This document shows positions 1 to 8,206 of a stretch of 64,000 bases of DNA, piece after piece (positions within the stretch are counted from its first letter, which is position 1; each line of letters opens with the position of its first letter). The translations under genes and the position numbers were made by a program. The notes beneath the pieces were generated by a model. That model was not told where the DNA came from and did not search any database. It saw only the letters and a program-made list of their open reading frames with translations. The DNA is from Ramlibacter cellulosilyticus (GTDB lineage Bacteria > Pseudomonadota > Gammaproteobacteria > Burkholderiales > Burkholderiaceae_C). The stretch lies in assembly GCF_014297465.1 (NCBI RefSeq), contig NZ_JACORT010000003.1:186001-250000 (forward strand), in the 5' to 3' direction.

Positions 1-288
1 GAAGGGCAGCAGGACGAAGAGGGTCGCCGTGCCCCACCGGGCCGGCGATTCGCGCCTGCGCGGCGGCCGGGCGCGCGCAGCGCGCACCACCTGCACGTTG
101 CGGGCCCGCTTCTTCCCCTGCGGGCCGGGTTCGACCTCGAACGAGAAGCGCTGGCCCGGCTGCGGCCGGCCGCCACCGCGCGGCAGCGACTTGATGTGGA
201 CGAAGATCGTGTCTCCCCCCTGGTCCGGTGCGAGGAAGCCGAAGCCGCGTTCGTCGTTCCAGGATTGCAGGGTGCCTTCGAAGCGCAT
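1..288 (-). CDS. Cold-shock domain protein with DUF1294-type tail, 3' end outside window
   Basis: Reading down from an ATG at 288, the first ~65 residues are a cold-shock (OB-fold) nucleic-acid binding domain. The RNP1-like stretch GFGFLAPD (residues 16-23) and the RNP2-like IFVHIKSL (residues 33-40) are both visible. An Arg/Pro-rich linker follows, and then a hydrophobic stretch begins (LFVLLPF) as the sequence runs off the window. CSD proteins with a C-terminal DUF1294 membrane domain are a known architecture, and the emerging hydrophobic segment fits it, but the membrane part is mostly unseen. The start lies only 10 bp from the stop of the SulP gene on the same strand. Family call is firm for the CSD, moderate for DUF1294. 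Confidence 0.8.
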   Translation of the reverse strand, partial: MRFEGTLQSWNDERGFGFLAPDQGGDTIFVHIKSLPRGGGRPQPGQRFSFEVEPGPQGKKRARNVQVVRAARARPPRRRESPARWGTATLFVLLPF

Positions 289-297
289 CGGACCATG

Positions 298-2091
298 CTA
301 AACGGACTGCGGTGGCGCCTCCTGCCCCGCCAGCACCTCCGGCGTCAGCTCGTGCACCGCGTCGTAGTGGGAAAGGTACACGCGGCCGCTCAGCGAGCGC
401 AGGAAGTCCGTGTGCTGCAGGCGGTCCATCACGGGCCCTTTCACCTCCGACAGGTGCAGCCGGATGCCGGCCGCGCGCAGCCGCTCCAGGATCGTTTCCA
501 GGCTCTCCAGCGCGCTGGCGTCGATCGCGTTGATGGCCGTGCACTGCAGCACCACGTGCTTCAGCTGCGGGCGCGCGGCCACGGCCTCGTTCACGGCGTC
601 CTCCAGCGCGCGGGCATTGGCGAAGTAGAGGCTCTCGTCGACGCGCAGGCTCAGGAGGCGCGGGCTGGCCAGCACGCGATGGCGCAGCACGTTGCGGAAG
701 TGCTGCGTGCCGGGCACGAGGCCCACGACCGCGATGTGGGGGCGGCTCGTGCGGTACAGGTGGAAGGCGAGCGACACGGCGACGCCGCTGACCAGCCCCT
801 GCTCGACGCCGAGCAGCAGCGTCGCGACGAAGGTGGCGGCGACCGCGGCGAAATCGGACCGCGAATACGACCAGGTGCGGCGCAGCACGTCGAGGTCGAC
901 GAGCGACAGGACGGCCACCACGATCGTCGCGGCGAGCGTGGCCTGCGGCAGGTGGTAGAGCGTGGGCGTGAGCGCCACCGAAGCGAGGGCGATGCCGCCG
1001 GCCGTGAGGATGCCGGCCGCCGGTGTCTGCGCGCCCGCGTCGAAGTTGACCACCGAGCGCGCGAAGCCCCCCGTCACCGGAAAGCCGCCCGTGAAGGCCG
1101 CGGCGACGTTGCTGGCGCCCAGCGCCACCAGTTCCTGGTTCGGCTCGAGCCGCTGGCGCCGCCTGGCCGCGAGCGTGTGGCCCACCGACACCGATTCCAC
1201 GAAGCCCACGATCCCGATCAGCAGGGCGGGTACGGCGAGGTCGCGCCAGAGCGCGGGATCGAACGGCGGCAAGGTGAGCGGCGGCAGCCCCGAAGGGATC
1301 GCGCCGACGACATGCACGCCGCGTGCGGACCAGTCGAAGGCCCACGCGAGCGTCGCGGTGACCGCGATGGCGCCCACCGGGCCCGCCTTGGCCAGCATGT
1401 CCGCCGGCCGCGCCCGCATGCCCCAGGAGAGCAGCAGCGGCTTCAGCCCCTTGCGCACCCAGAACAGGAAGGCCGTTGCCGCGGCGCCGATGGCGAAGGT
1501 GAGCCAGTGCACATCGGGCAGTTGCCCCGCCAGCGAGACGAGCAGGCGGGGCAGGTTGTCCCCGCCCGCCTTCACGCCCAGCAGCGTCTTGAGCTGGCTC
1601 GCGGCGATGAGGATCGCCGACGCGGAGATGAAGCCCGAGATCACCGGGTGGCTCAGGAAGTTCGCCAGTGCGCCCAGGCGCAGCACGCCCAGCACCAGCA
1701 GCATGAGACCGGAGAGGAGGGCGAGCGCCAGTGCGGCGCCCGCGTGCGCCGCGGGGCCCGCATTGGCGTACGGGGCGATGGCCGCAGCGGTCATCAACGA
1801 GACGACCGCCACCGGGCCCACCGCCAGCACGCGGCTGCTGCCGAACAGCGCGTACGCGAGCAGGGGCGCGATGCTCGCATAGAGGCCGTACTCCGGCGGC
1901 AGGCCGGCGAGCAGGGCATAGCCCAGGCTCTGGGGAATCAGCATGATCGTGACGATCACCGCGGCCAGCGCGTCGGCCGCGAGCGTGTCGCGCCCGTAGC
2001 CGCGTCCCCATTCCAGGAAGGTGAGCGAGGGCAACCAGCGCCGCCAGCGCGGCGCGCGGTTCAGTCCACCCGTTCGGGTTGCGCCATCCAT
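298..2091 (-). CDS. SulP family anion (sulfate-type) transporter
   Basis: 597 residues, the usual size for SulP proteins. The N-terminus carries the family signature around residues 45-70 (LIPQSLGYALLAGLPPEYGLY), followed by about ten to twelve hydrophobic segments. A C-terminal STAS domain covers the last ~120 residues (LSLRVDESLYFANA, then NAIDASALESLETI). SulP proteins move sulfate or other small anions across the inner membrane. The chosen ATG at 2091 overlaps the end of the DUF442-SQR gene by 31 bp, implying co-transcription and possibly translational coupling. Being third in a sulfide-oxidation operon, it may export sulfite, sulfate or thiosulfate, or bring in a counter-ion; substrate is inference. 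A later start is possible but would remove basic residues before the first helix. Confidence 0.88.
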   Translation of the reverse strand: MDGATRTGGLNRAPRWRRWLPSLTFLEWGRGYGRDTLAADALAAVIVTIMLIPQSLGYALLAGLPPEYGLYASIAPLLAYALFGSSRVLAVGPVAVVSLMTAAAIAPYANAGPAAHAGAALALALLSGLMLLVLGVLRLGALANFLSHPVISGFISASAILIAASQLKTLLGVKAGGDNLPRLLVSLAGQLPDVHWLTFAIGAAATAFLFWVRKGLKPLLLSWGMRARPADMLAKAGPVGAIAVTATLAWAFDWSARGVHVVGAIPSGLPPLTLPPFDPALWRDLAVPALLIGIVGFVESVSVGHTLAARRRQRLEPNQELVALGASNVAAAFTGGFPVTGGFARSVVNFDAGAQTPAAGILTAGGIALASVALTPTLYHLPQATLAATIVVAVLSLVDLDVLRRTWSYSRSDFAAVAATFVATLLLGVEQGLVSGVAVSLAFHLYRTSRPHIAVVGLVPGTQHFRNVLRHRVLASPRLLSLRVDESLYFANARALEDAVNEAVAARPQLKHVVLQCTAINAIDASALESLETILERLRAAGIRLHLSEVKGPVMDRLQHTDFLRSLSGRVYLSHYDAVHELTPEVLAGQEAPPQSV

Positions 2092-3728
2092 TCCTTTCCT
2101 TTCAGCATGCCTTGCCAGTACAGGGGCGGCAGGATGCGTTCCTTGAGGTACCAGGCGAGCCGCGACGGACGCGTGCCGTCGATCAGCCAGGAGGGGAAAC
2201 TCGGCGCCAGCCTGCCGCCGTAGAGGAACTCGGCGAGCACGATCTTGCCTTTCTCCACCGTGAGCGGGCAAGAGCCGTAGCCGTCGTAGCGCGCTTCGCC
2301 GCCGGCGTTGCCGCGCGCGGCCAGCACGTTGTGGGCGACCACCGGCGCCTGCTTCCGCGCCGCGGCCGCCGTCTTCGCGTTGGGCATGTTGCCCGCGTCC
2401 CCCAGTGCGAAGACGTTGGCGTACTTCCGGTGCCGCAGCGTGGCCGGATCGACGTCGACCCAGCCCGCGGCGTCCGCGAGCGGGCTCACCCGCACGAAGT
2501 CCGGCGCCTTCTGGGGCGGCACGACGTGCAGCATGTCGAACGCGCGCGTCACCAGCTGGCGGCTGCCGTCGGGGCCGGTGGTGGCAAAGGTCGCCTGCCG
2601 CGCCGGCCCGTCCACCGAGACGAGGTTCTGCCCGAAGTTCAGCTGGATGCCGTACTTCCTCACGTACTCCATGAGCGCGGGGACGTAGTCCTGCACGCCG
2701 AACAGGGCGGGCCCGGCACTGCAGAACGCCACCTCCACGTCCGGCAGGACGCCCGCGCGCCGCCAGAGGTCCGCGGACAGGTACATGGCCTTCTGCGGCG
2801 CACCGGCGCACTTGATCGGCATGGGCGGCTGGGTGAACACGGCGCGGCCGCGGCGCAGTTGCTGCACGAGCTGCCACGTGTAGGGCGCCAGGTCGTAGCG
2901 GTAGTTCGAGGTGACGCCGTTGCGCCCGAGCGTCTCCGGCAGTCCCGGGATCGCGTCCCAGTCCAGCTTGAGCCCCGGCGCGACCACGAGGTGGCGGTAC
3001 TTCACGACGCGGCAGCCGTCCAGGATCACGGCGTCGCGCTCGGGCTCGAACGCGGCCACCGCGCCCTTGATCCAGTGCACGCCCCGCGGCAGCACGGAAG
3101 CCATCGTGCGCGCCGTCTCGCGCGCCTCGAACACGCCGGCGCCGACGAGCGTCCATCCGGGCTGGTAGTAGTGGACGTCCGCGGGATCGATGATCGCCAC
3201 GTCCAGGTGCGGCTGCCGCCTGAGGAGGCTCGACGCGACCGCGATGCCGGCGGCGCCGCCACCCACGATCACCACCGCATGCGACGCGTCGACCACTTCC
3301 ACCGGAGTCTTTCCCCCGTTCGCGATGCGGCGCACCACGCCCTTGAGGTCGTGACCCGCGGCCGCGGCGCGCTGCAGGATATCCGGCAGGGTGCGCCGCG
3401 TGGCCTGCGAGAGCGCCCACATGGTGGTGGAACGCATGCCCGTGCGGCAATAGGCAAGCACCGGGCCCGGCAGCTCTTGCAGCAAGCGTCCGAAGTCGCG
3501 CCCCTGTTCGTCGGTGACCTTGCCGGACTCCGCAGGGAGGTAGCGGGCGGCGAGCCCGTGTTCCTTGGCGGCCCGCTCGATCTCGGCGAAGCCCGGCTGG
3601 TCCGCGCCCTCGCCGTCGGGGCGGTTGCAGACGATGGCGCGGTAGCCGGCGCGTGCGATGGCCTGCACGTCTTCGGGCCGGACCTGGCCCGCGACGGCGA
3701 GTTCGGGCGCGAGGGATCGGATCTCCAT
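2061..3728 (-). CDS. DUF442 (rhodanese/phosphatase-like) domain fused to sulfide:quinone oxidoreductase
   Basis: 555 residues in two parts. Residues 1-145 form a DUF442/TIGR01244 domain with a rhodanese-like active loop CRTGMRS (Cys94). Residues 150-555 are an FAD-dependent sulfide:quinone oxidoreductase with a dinucleotide-binding GGGAAG loop (156-161). The redox cysteines typical of the animal-like SQOR group are at Cys307 (KCAGAPQK) and Cys487 (GSCPL). SQOR oxidises sulfide to a persulfide and passes electrons to quinone at the inner membrane; the fused rhodanese-type domain could accept the sulfane sulfur. It sits 20 bp downstream of the persulfide-dioxygenase-like gene and upstream of SulP. 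Start ATG at 3728 opens the DUF442 domain exactly; longer open frame upstream has no homology-like sequence. Confidence 0.9.
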   Translation of the reverse strand: MEIRSLAPELAVAGQVRPEDVQAIARAGYRAIVCNRPDGEGADQPGFAEIERAAKEHGLAARYLPAESGKVTDEQGRDFGRLLQELPGPVLAYCRTGMRSTTMWALSQATRRTLPDILQRAAAAGHDLKGVVRRIANGGKTPVEVVDASHAVVIVGGGAAGIAVASSLLRRQPHLDVAIIDPADVHYYQPGWTLVGAGVFEARETARTMASVLPRGVHWIKGAVAAFEPERDAVILDGCRVVKYRHLVVAPGLKLDWDAIPGLPETLGRNGVTSNYRYDLAPYTWQLVQQLRRGRAVFTQPPMPIKCAGAPQKAMYLSADLWRRAGVLPDVEVAFCSAGPALFGVQDYVPALMEYVRKYGIQLNFGQNLVSVDGPARQATFATTGPDGSRQLVTRAFDMLHVVPPQKAPDFVRVSPLADAAGWVDVDPATLRHRKYANVFALGDAGNMPNAKTAAAARKQAPVVAHNVLAARGNAGGEARYDGYGSCPLTVEKGKIVLAEFLYGGRLAPSFPSWLIDGTRPSRLAWYLKERILPPLYWQGMLKGKEWMAQPERVD

Positions 3729-3748
3729 GGTGTCCTCCGGTGCCTGGG

Positions 3749-4621
3749 CTACAGGGCGTTGAGCGGGATCTTCAGGTAGGACACGCCGTTGTCCTCCGCG
3801 GGAGGCAGCTCGCCGGCGCGGATGTTCACCTGCACCGCGGGGAGGATGAGCACCGGCATCTCCAGCGTGGCATCCCGCTTCGTGCGCATCGCCACGAACT
3901 GCTCCTCGGTGATACCGTCGCGGATATGGATGTTCTTCTCCCGCTGTTCGCCGACCGTGGTCTCGAAGGCCACCGGCCGCTGGTCCGGCGGGTAGTCGTG
4001 GCACATGAACAGCCGCGTGTCGCGGGGCAGCTCCAGGATGCGGCGCACCGACGCGTACAGCTTCCTCGCATCGCCGCCGGGGAAGTCGCAGCGGGCGGTG
4101 CCCACGTCCGGCATGAAGAGGGTGTCGCCCACGAACACCGCATCGCCGATGCGGTAGGCGACGTCGGCCGGCGTGTGGCCGGGGACGTGCATCACCTGGC
4201 CTTCGAGCTCGCCGATGCGGAAGGCCTCGCCGGCGCGGAACAGGTGGTCGAATTGCGAGCCGTCCTGCCGGAAGCCGGGCTCGAGGTGGAAGACGCCCTT
4301 GAACACCTTCTGCACCGTCGTGATGTGCTCGCCGATCCCCGTGCGGCCGCCGAGGCGCGCCTTGAGGTAGGGCGCGGCCGTCAGGTGGTCGGCATGGGCG
4401 TGTGTTTCCAGGATCCATTCCACCTTCAGGCGGTTCGCCTCCACGTAGGCGACGACGTCGTCGGCGGACGCGGTGCGCGTGCGGCCGGACTTGGGGTCGT
4501 AGTCGAGCACCGAGTCGATGATGGCGCAGGCGGTGCCCGGGCCGGCATGCACGACGTACGTGGCCGTCCAGGTGTTGCGGTCGAAGATGCCGTGCACTTG
4601 GGGTCGCGGGGAGGGGGTCAT
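3749..4621 (-). CDS. blh: MBL-fold hydrolase, persulfide dioxygenase (ETHE1/Blh-like)
   Basis: 290 residues with the metallo-beta-lactamase metal motif THAHADH (His74, His76, Asp78, His79). Further metal-ligand regions are seen at HVPGHTPADV, GDTLFMPDVGTARCDF and CHDY. The GTARCDFPGGDA segment is typical of ETHE1/Blh glutathione-persulfide dioxygenases, which use Fe(II) to oxidise persulfide sulfur to sulfite. It is the first gene of the minus-strand sulfide operon, facing the thiol repressor gene across a 76 bp spacer that holds an inverted repeat. I chose ATG 4621 because GGAG lies about 7 nt upstream; a start 24 bp further up is possible but lacks a clear ribosome-binding site. Oxygenase activity is inferred from family and context. 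Confidence 0.88.
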   Translation of the reverse strand: MTPSPRPQVHGIFDRNTWTATYVVHAGPGTACAIIDSVLDYDPKSGRTRTASADDVVAYVEANRLKVEWILETHAHADHLTAAPYLKARLGGRTGIGEHITTVQKVFKGVFHLEPGFRQDGSQFDHLFRAGEAFRIGELEGQVMHVPGHTPADVAYRIGDAVFVGDTLFMPDVGTARCDFPGGDARKLYASVRRILELPRDTRLFMCHDYPPDQRPVAFETTVGEQREKNIHIRDGITEEQFVAMRTKRDATLEMPVLILPAVQVNIRAGELPPAEDNGVSYLKIPLNAL

Positions 4622-4651
4622 CGCAGCTCCTTTGTTAAGCTCCAAACAATA

Positions 4652-4678
4652 TATTGACAGATAGATTGAAAGTCAATA
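4652..4678. promoter_or_regulatory. Inverted-repeat operator between blh and the BigR/SqrR gene
   Basis: TATTGAC (4652-4658) and its exact reverse complement GTCAATA (4672-4678) are separated by 13 AT-rich bases, inside the 76 bp spacer between divergent genes. This is the only clearly AT-rich patch for kilobases. AT-rich palindromes in this position are the known operators of BigR/SqrR repressors, which let go of DNA when persulfide forms a Cys-Cys bridge. Placement suggests one site controls both the minus-strand sulfide operon and the plus-strand repressor operon. Binding itself is inference. Confidence 0.65.
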
Positions 4679-4697
4679 GACTATCCTCAACTCGAAG

Positions 4698-5069
4698 ATG
4701 AAGAACATGCCGGCCACCACCACACCCACCGTCCCGCTCGAGCAGATGCAGCAGGCCGCGCGCGAGGCGTGCGGCCTGCTGAAGGTGCTGTCCAACCCGG
4801 ACCGCCTGCTGATCCTGTGCTACCTGTCGCAGGGCGAAGCGCGCGTGGGCGAGATGGAGGAGGTGCTCGGGATCCTGCAGCCCACCCTGTCGCAGCAGCT
4901 CACGGTGCTGCGCGAGGAGGCGCTGGTGACCACGCGCCGCGACGGCAAGAACATCTACTACACGCTCGCCAGCCCGAAGGCGCTGGCCGTGATCGAGATG
5001 CTGTACCTGCAGTTCTGCTGCGAGGATCCGGCGCCGAAGGCGCGCCGCAAGCCCAAACCGAAGGAGTAG
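4698..5069 (+). CDS. bigR: ArsR-family persulfide-sensing repressor (BigR/SqrR-like)
   Basis: 123 residues with the ArsR winged helix: [13 protein letters not shown] (helices 2-3) and [22 protein letters not shown] (recognition helix). A cysteine lies at position 41 and a Cys-Cys pair at 107-108 (QFCCED). These match the two sensor thiols of SqrR (Cys41/Cys107) and BigR. Metal-site ArsR motifs such as ELCVCDL are absent. The C-terminus is Lys/Pro-rich. It is divergent from the sulfide operon and is followed after 4 bp by a YeeE/YedE gene, the usual neighbourhood of this repressor. It should be induced by hydrogen sulfide or polysulfide. Start ATG 4698 was taken; an in-frame ATG lies three codons on. 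Confidence 0.88.
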   Translation: MKNMPATTTPTVPLEQMQQAAREACGLLKVLSNPDRLLILCYLSQGEARVGEMEEVLGILQPTLSQQLTVLREEALVTTRRDGKNIYYTLASPKALAVIEMLYLQFCCEDPAPKARRKPKPKE

Positions 5070-5073
5070 TCCC

Positions 5074-5505
5074 TTGATCGACTGGAACCATTTCACCCCC
5101 TGGGCATCGCTGGCCGGCGGCGTCCTGCTCGGCGTCGCCTCGGCGGCGTTCATCCTGTTCAACGGCCGCATCCTCGGCATCAGCGGCATCGTGGGAGGCC
5201 TGCTCGGGCCGAAGCCGGGCGACGCCGGCTGGCGCATCGCCTTTCTCCTGGGGATGCTCGCCGCGCCGTTCACCTTCGCGCTGCTGGCACCCGCCGGCTT
5301 CCTGGCCGCGCCGCGCATCGACGCGGGCTATGGCGCCCTCGTGGCCGCTGGCCTGCTCGTCGGCTTCGGCACGCGCCACGGATCCGGCTGCACCAGCGGG
5401 CACGGCGTCTGCGGCCTCTCGCGCCTGTCGCCCCGCTCGCTGGTGGCCACGCTGGCCTTCATGGCCGCCGGCTTCCTCACCGTCTTCCTCGTCCGCCACG
5501 CCTGA
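5074..5505 (+). CDS. YeeE/YedE (DUF395) half-transporter, first subunit
   Basis: 143 residues, four hydrophobic segments, and the YeeE/YedE signature [20 protein letters not shown] (residues 107-126) with conserved Cys111 and Cys118. Family members of this size work as pairs and include the thiosulfate/sulfur-species channel group (PmpA/PmpB beside BigR in other Proteobacteria). The start is TTG at 5074, four bases after the repressor stop, with AAGGAG inside the end of the repressor gene; no ATG or GTG is better placed. It is followed 12 bp later by the partner gene. Transport of a reduced sulfur species is inference from family and operon. Confidence 0.85.
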   Translation: MIDWNHFTPWASLAGGVLLGVASAAFILFNGRILGISGIVGGLLGPKPGDAGWRIAFLLGMLAAPFTFALLAPAGFLAAPRIDAGYGALVAAGLLVGFGTRHGSGCTSGHGVCGLSRLSPRSLVATLAFMAAGFLTVFLVRHA

Positions 5506-5517
5506 AGGAGCGCCGCC

Positions 5518-5958
5518 ATGCATCGCGCCCTCGAATTCGCCGTCGGCCTCCTGTTCGGTTGGGGGCTCCTGTTGTCGGGCATGACCGACCCCGGCAAGGT
5601 CCTGGGCTTCCTGGACCTCTTCGGGGCCTGGGACCCTTCGCTCGCCTTCGTGATGGGCGGCGCCATCGCGGTCGGGTTCTTCGCATTCGCGCTCGCGAAG
5701 CGGCGCACCCGGACCTTCCTCGGCGGCGCGCTGCACATGCCCACGCGTCGCGACATCGACAAGCCCCTGGTCGTCGGCTCGCTGTTGTTCGGTGCCGGCT
5801 GGGGCCTGGCCGGCTTCTGCCCGGGGCCCGGCATCGTCTCGATGGCGGCAGGACAGCCGAAGGCGGCGATCTTCGTCGCCGCGATGGTGGCCGGCATGCT
5901 CGCGCACCAGCTCCTGGACCACGCTTCGAGCCGCTCCCGCGCGGGCCAGCCGCGCTGA
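5518..5958 (+). CDS. YeeE/YedE (DUF395) half-transporter, second subunit
   Basis: 146 residues with about four membrane spans. It has the second-half YeeE/YedE motif [21 protein letters not shown] with a conserved cysteine in FCPGP. It complements the preceding gene, whose own Cys motif is [10 protein letters not shown]; in full-length YeeE these two halves form one polypeptide. A good ribosome-binding site (AAGGAG) precedes the ATG. Together the pair probably forms an inner-membrane path for thiosulfate or a persulfide-derived species under BigR control. Function within the family is inference. Confidence 0.85.
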   Translation: MHRALEFAVGLLFGWGLLLSGMTDPGKVLGFLDLFGAWDPSLAFVMGGAIAVGFFAFALAKRRTRTFLGGALHMPTRRDIDKPLVVGSLLFGAGWGLAGFCPGPGIVSMAAGQPKAAIFVAAMVAGMLAHQLLDHASSRSRAGQPR

Positions 5959-5967
5959 GAGTGGGGC

Positions 5968-6312
5968 ATGCACTGGCAAGAGCAGGGAAAGCACCCCGAC
6001 TACCGGTTCACGCTCGCCAACGAGCGCACCTTCCTCGCCTGGGTGCGCACCGCGCTCGGCATGCTGGCCGGCGGCGTGCTGCTGCACCAGCTGGCGCACA
6101 GCCTGGAGCCCCGGTGGGCGGTGGCCGCGCTGGCCGTCGCGCTCGCCCTGCTGGCGGCGTCCATGGGGCTGGCCGCGTACTTCCGCTGGAAGCACGTCGA
6201 GATCGCGATGCGGCACGACCAGCCGCTTCCCCGTTCGCTGCTGATTCCGGTGCTCGCCTTTTCCGTCGCCCTGATGGGCCTGCTGGTCGCCGTGATGCTC
6301 GCATGGCGCTGA
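5968..6312 (+). CDS. DUF202 (YidH-like) small membrane protein
   Basis: 114 residues with the DUF202 signature near the N-terminus ([18 protein letters not shown], residues 17-34) and three hydrophobic segments (about 23-45, 50-71, 88-112). YidH-like DUF202 proteins are inner-membrane proteins of unknown function. It begins 9 bp after the YeeE/YedE pair and its stop overlaps the next DUF202 gene, so it probably belongs to the BigR operon. No catalytic residues can be named. Confidence 0.8.
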   Translation: MHWQEQGKHPDYRFTLANERTFLAWVRTALGMLAGGVLLHQLAHSLEPRWAVAALAVALALLAASMGLAAYFRWKHVEIAMRHDQPLPRSLLIPVLAFSVALMGLLVAVMLAWR

Positions 6313-6608
6313 CCCGCGACCCCGGCCTGCAGCCCGAACGCACGGAGCTGGCGTGGGGCCGCACCTCGCTCGTCATGGCGGCGCACGCGCTGGTGGTCGT
6401 CCGGGCCGGGACGCAGTCCGGCGAACCTGCGCTGCTGCTGCTGGGCATCGTCGTGGCCGTGCTCGCGATCGGGCTGCTCGCGGCAGGGCAGGTCCGGCGC
6501 AGGCAGCTCGCGCGCTCGGTCGCAGCGCCTTCCGCGCGGCTGATGGCGTTCGCGGCCGGCAGCGTGGTCTTCGCTTCCGCCGTCGCCGTGCTCGCCATCG
6601 TGCGTTGA
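6303..6608 (+). CDS. Second DUF202 membrane protein
   Basis: 101 residues; [22 protein letters not shown] (residues 10-31) is a divergent DUF202 motif, with three hydrophobic stretches. It starts inside the previous DUF202 gene (10 bp overlap), the usual arrangement of the tandem DUF202 pair, which suggests the two proteins act as a heterodimer. It is the last gene of the rightward repressor/YeeE operon. Function unknown; a sulfur-related role is suggested only by position. Confidence 0.75.
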   Translation: MALTRDPGLQPERTELAWGRTSLVMAAHALVVVRAGTQSGEPALLLLGIVVAVLAIGLLAAGQVRRRQLARSVAAPSARLMAFAAGSVVFASAVAVLAIVR

Positions 6609-6652
6609 CCTGGCGCAAGGAGGGCGGCCCATCCTGCGCCTAAGTTGTGGGC

Positions 6653-7111
6653 ATGAGCGAGCCCATCCTCCGCATCACGCTGCAGCAGCAGGCCGACTAC
6701 CGTTTCCTGGCGCACTTCGAGGGCACGGAGATCGATCCGCTGCAGACCGACGAGCCGCCGCCCCTGGGCGGGGGCACCGGCCCCGACCCGGCCCGTATGC
6801 TCGGGACCGCCGTGGCCAACTGCCTGGCGTCCAGCCTCTTCTTCGCGCTGCGGAAGTTCGGCAATGAACCGGGGAAGCTCCAGGCCCCGTGCACCGTGGC
6901 GCGCGAGCGCAACGCGCAAGGGCGGTGGAGGATCCCTCGGATCGACGTGGAGCTCCAGCTCGGCGTGCCGTGGGCGCGCCTGAAGCACGCGGACCGCGCC
7001 CTGGCGCAGTTCGAGGACTTCTGCGTGGTGACGCAGAGCGTGCGGGGCGGGATCGACGTGCGGGTGCGGGTGGTGGACAGCGCGGGCCAGGAGGCTCCAC
7101 GAGAGGCCTGA
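6653..7111 (+). CDS. OsmC/Ohr-family thiol peroxidase-like protein
   Basis: 152 residues. The two OsmC/Ohr cysteines are present: the first in NCLASSLFFALRKF (around residue 62) and the second in EDFCVVTQSVRGGI (around residue 122). That spacing fits the family, which reduces organic hydroperoxides or acts on persulfide-type substrates through a Cys pair. The start was placed at ATG 6653; a GTG two codons upstream is possible. It is 44 bp after the DUF202 pair and converges with tspO. A link to sulfide stress (OsmC-like proteins are often induced by sulfane sulfur) is plausible but inferred. Confidence 0.82.
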   Translation: MSEPILRITLQQQADYRFLAHFEGTEIDPLQTDEPPPLGGGTGPDPARMLGTAVANCLASSLFFALRKFGNEPGKLQAPCTVARERNAQGRWRIPRIDVELQLGVPWARLKHADRALAQFEDFCVVTQSVRGGIDVRVRVVDSAGQEAPREA

Positions 7112-7639
7112 TCACAGCACGCCGGGATTGCGCAGCCACACCGACCACGTCAGCGCCGACGCGAAGCTGACCCACAGCAGGTAAGGCACGAGCAAGAGCG
7201 CGGCGACGCGGCTGCTTCGCCAGAACGCTACCGCCGTGGCGACGATCAGGGCCAGCAGCACCAGCACTTCGACCGCCGCGAAAGCGCCGCGGTGCCAGGC
7301 GAAGAACAGCCAGGACCAGAGGGCGTTGGCCGCGAGCTGGGCGAGGAAGAGGGCGAGCGCCGGGCGGGTGAGGCGACGCGCCCGCCAGACCAGCCACACG
7401 GAGATGGCCATCAGCGCATAGAGCACCGTCCACACGGGACCGAACACGCCGGCCGGGGGCGCCCACGAGGGTTTGTCCAGCTGCGCGTAGAACGCCGGAG
7501 CGTTCGCGGAAGCGATGGCACCGAGGGCGGCGGCGGCGAAGGTGAGGAGGAGCCAGCCAAAGAAGCCGGCGACGGACCTGGTGGTTCCCGGATTCACGTG
7601 GCCTCCGATGGTGCCATCTTCGCCGAACCCGTCTCGCAT
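7112..7639 (-). CDS. tspO: TspO/MBR family tryptophan-rich sensory membrane protein
   Basis: 175 residues, five hydrophobic helices and the TspO hallmarks: KPSWAPPAGVFGPVWTVLY, then LVWRARRL, ANALWSWLFFAWHRGA and PYLLWVSFASALTWSVWLRN. TspO proteins bind porphyrins and other hydrophobic ligands in the membrane. ATG 7639 has a GGTGAGG-type ribosome-binding site; a shorter GTG start would trim about 15 polar residues. Its 5' end overlaps the end of the upstream membrane-protein gene by 46 bp. It is convergent with the OsmC gene, with stops almost touching. Confidence 0.9.
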   Translation of the reverse strand: MRDGFGEDGTIGGHVNPGTTRSVAGFFGWLLLTFAAAALGAIASANAPAFYAQLDKPSWAPPAGVFGPVWTVLYALMAISVWLVWRARRLTRPALALFLAQLAANALWSWLFFAWHRGAFAAVEVLVLLALIVATAVAFWRSSRVAALLLVPYLLWVSFASALTWSVWLRNPGVL

Positions 7640-8076
7640 CGTGGCCTCACCTTCACCCAGTAGTACGCGAGCAACGGCCAGACAGGGGGGAGCAGCAGGA
7701 AGAGGGCCTTCGCCAGGATGATCGCCAGCTCCTTGCATGCGGTCCAGAACCCCATCTGGCCGGCATAGTTGCGGTCGGACAGCAGCGCGTGCGCCATCAG
7801 GCTGGTGGCCAGGTTGGCCGTGAAGAACGGAATCACGAGCAGCGCGATCTGGTATTGGGTCCGCAGGTCCTTGTCCTGGAAGGTCTTGTTCGGCAGGAGG
7901 TCCAGGATCGCCTGCGTCATGCCGAGGAAGATGGCGGAGATCAGCAGGAGCAGGATCGAAGCTGCGACGTCGAGCCATCGCGGGATGTCGCGCTCCCGGA
8001 TCAGGAAGATCACCGAGGCAGCACAGACGACGCTGAGAGTGACGATGACGGCGAGCGCGACGCGGAATGAAGACAT
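7594..8076 (-). CDS. Unrecognised four-helix membrane protein
   Basis: 160 residues with hydrophobic segments at about 5-26, 36-57, 77-98 and 112-133, and a polar tail (RPRCETGSAKMAPSEAT). I do not recognise a family. The long 46 bp overlap with tspO downstream suggests co-translation, although either tspO could start later or this C-terminus could be unusual. A hairpin terminator and a palindromic repeat separate it from the formate dehydrogenase gene upstream, so it likely has its own promoter. Codon use looks like its neighbours, supporting a real gene. Confidence 0.65.
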   Translation of the reverse strand: MSSFRVALAVIVTLSVVCAASVIFLIRERDIPRWLDVAASILLLLISAIFLGMTQAILDLLPNKTFQDKDLRTQYQIALLVIPFFTANLATSLMAHALLSDRNYAGQMGFWTACKELAIILAKALFLLLPPVWPLLAYYWVKVRPRCETGSAKMAPSEAT

Positions 8077-8105
8077 CGCGCGGAATATAGCGACTCCGAA
8101 AGAGA

Positions 8106-8127
8106 AAAGCGCCGCATGGCGGCGCTT
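8106..8127 (-). terminator. Terminator of the oxalate/formate operon
   Basis: A near-perfect stem with arms AAGCGCCGC and GCGGCGCTT and a 4-base loop. On the minus strand it is followed by TTCTC. It lies about 80 bp after the fdsA stop, so it fits as the end of the long minus-strand oxc-to-fdsA transcript. Confidence 0.6.
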
Positions 8128-8142
8128 TCCGGGGAGCCCTGG

Positions 8143-8184
8143 GTCCCCGCCTTCGCGGGGATGACGATAGGGGCGGGGATGACG
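8143..8184. repeat. Palindromic repeat of the GTCCCCGCCTTCGCGGGGATGACG type
   Basis: A short hairpin (TCCCCGC/GCGGGGA) is followed by GATGACG and then GGGGATGACG again, in the spacer after fdsA. A related hairpin with GTCCCTGC/GCAGGGAC plus GTGATG occurs at 18932-18957. Such hairpins are common dispersed intergenic repeats in Burkholderiales. Confidence 0.55.
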
Positions 8185-8206
8185 GGAGGGGTAGCGCGAT
8201 GACGGC

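Noticed and set aside
298..3450. Very long open frames that overlap known genes (for example the 1050 aa frame at 298-3450)
   Set aside because: Only its SulP-coding part is real; the N-terminal part is a frame through the DUF442-SQR gene with Arg/Gly/Ala-rich sequence, as expected at high GC.
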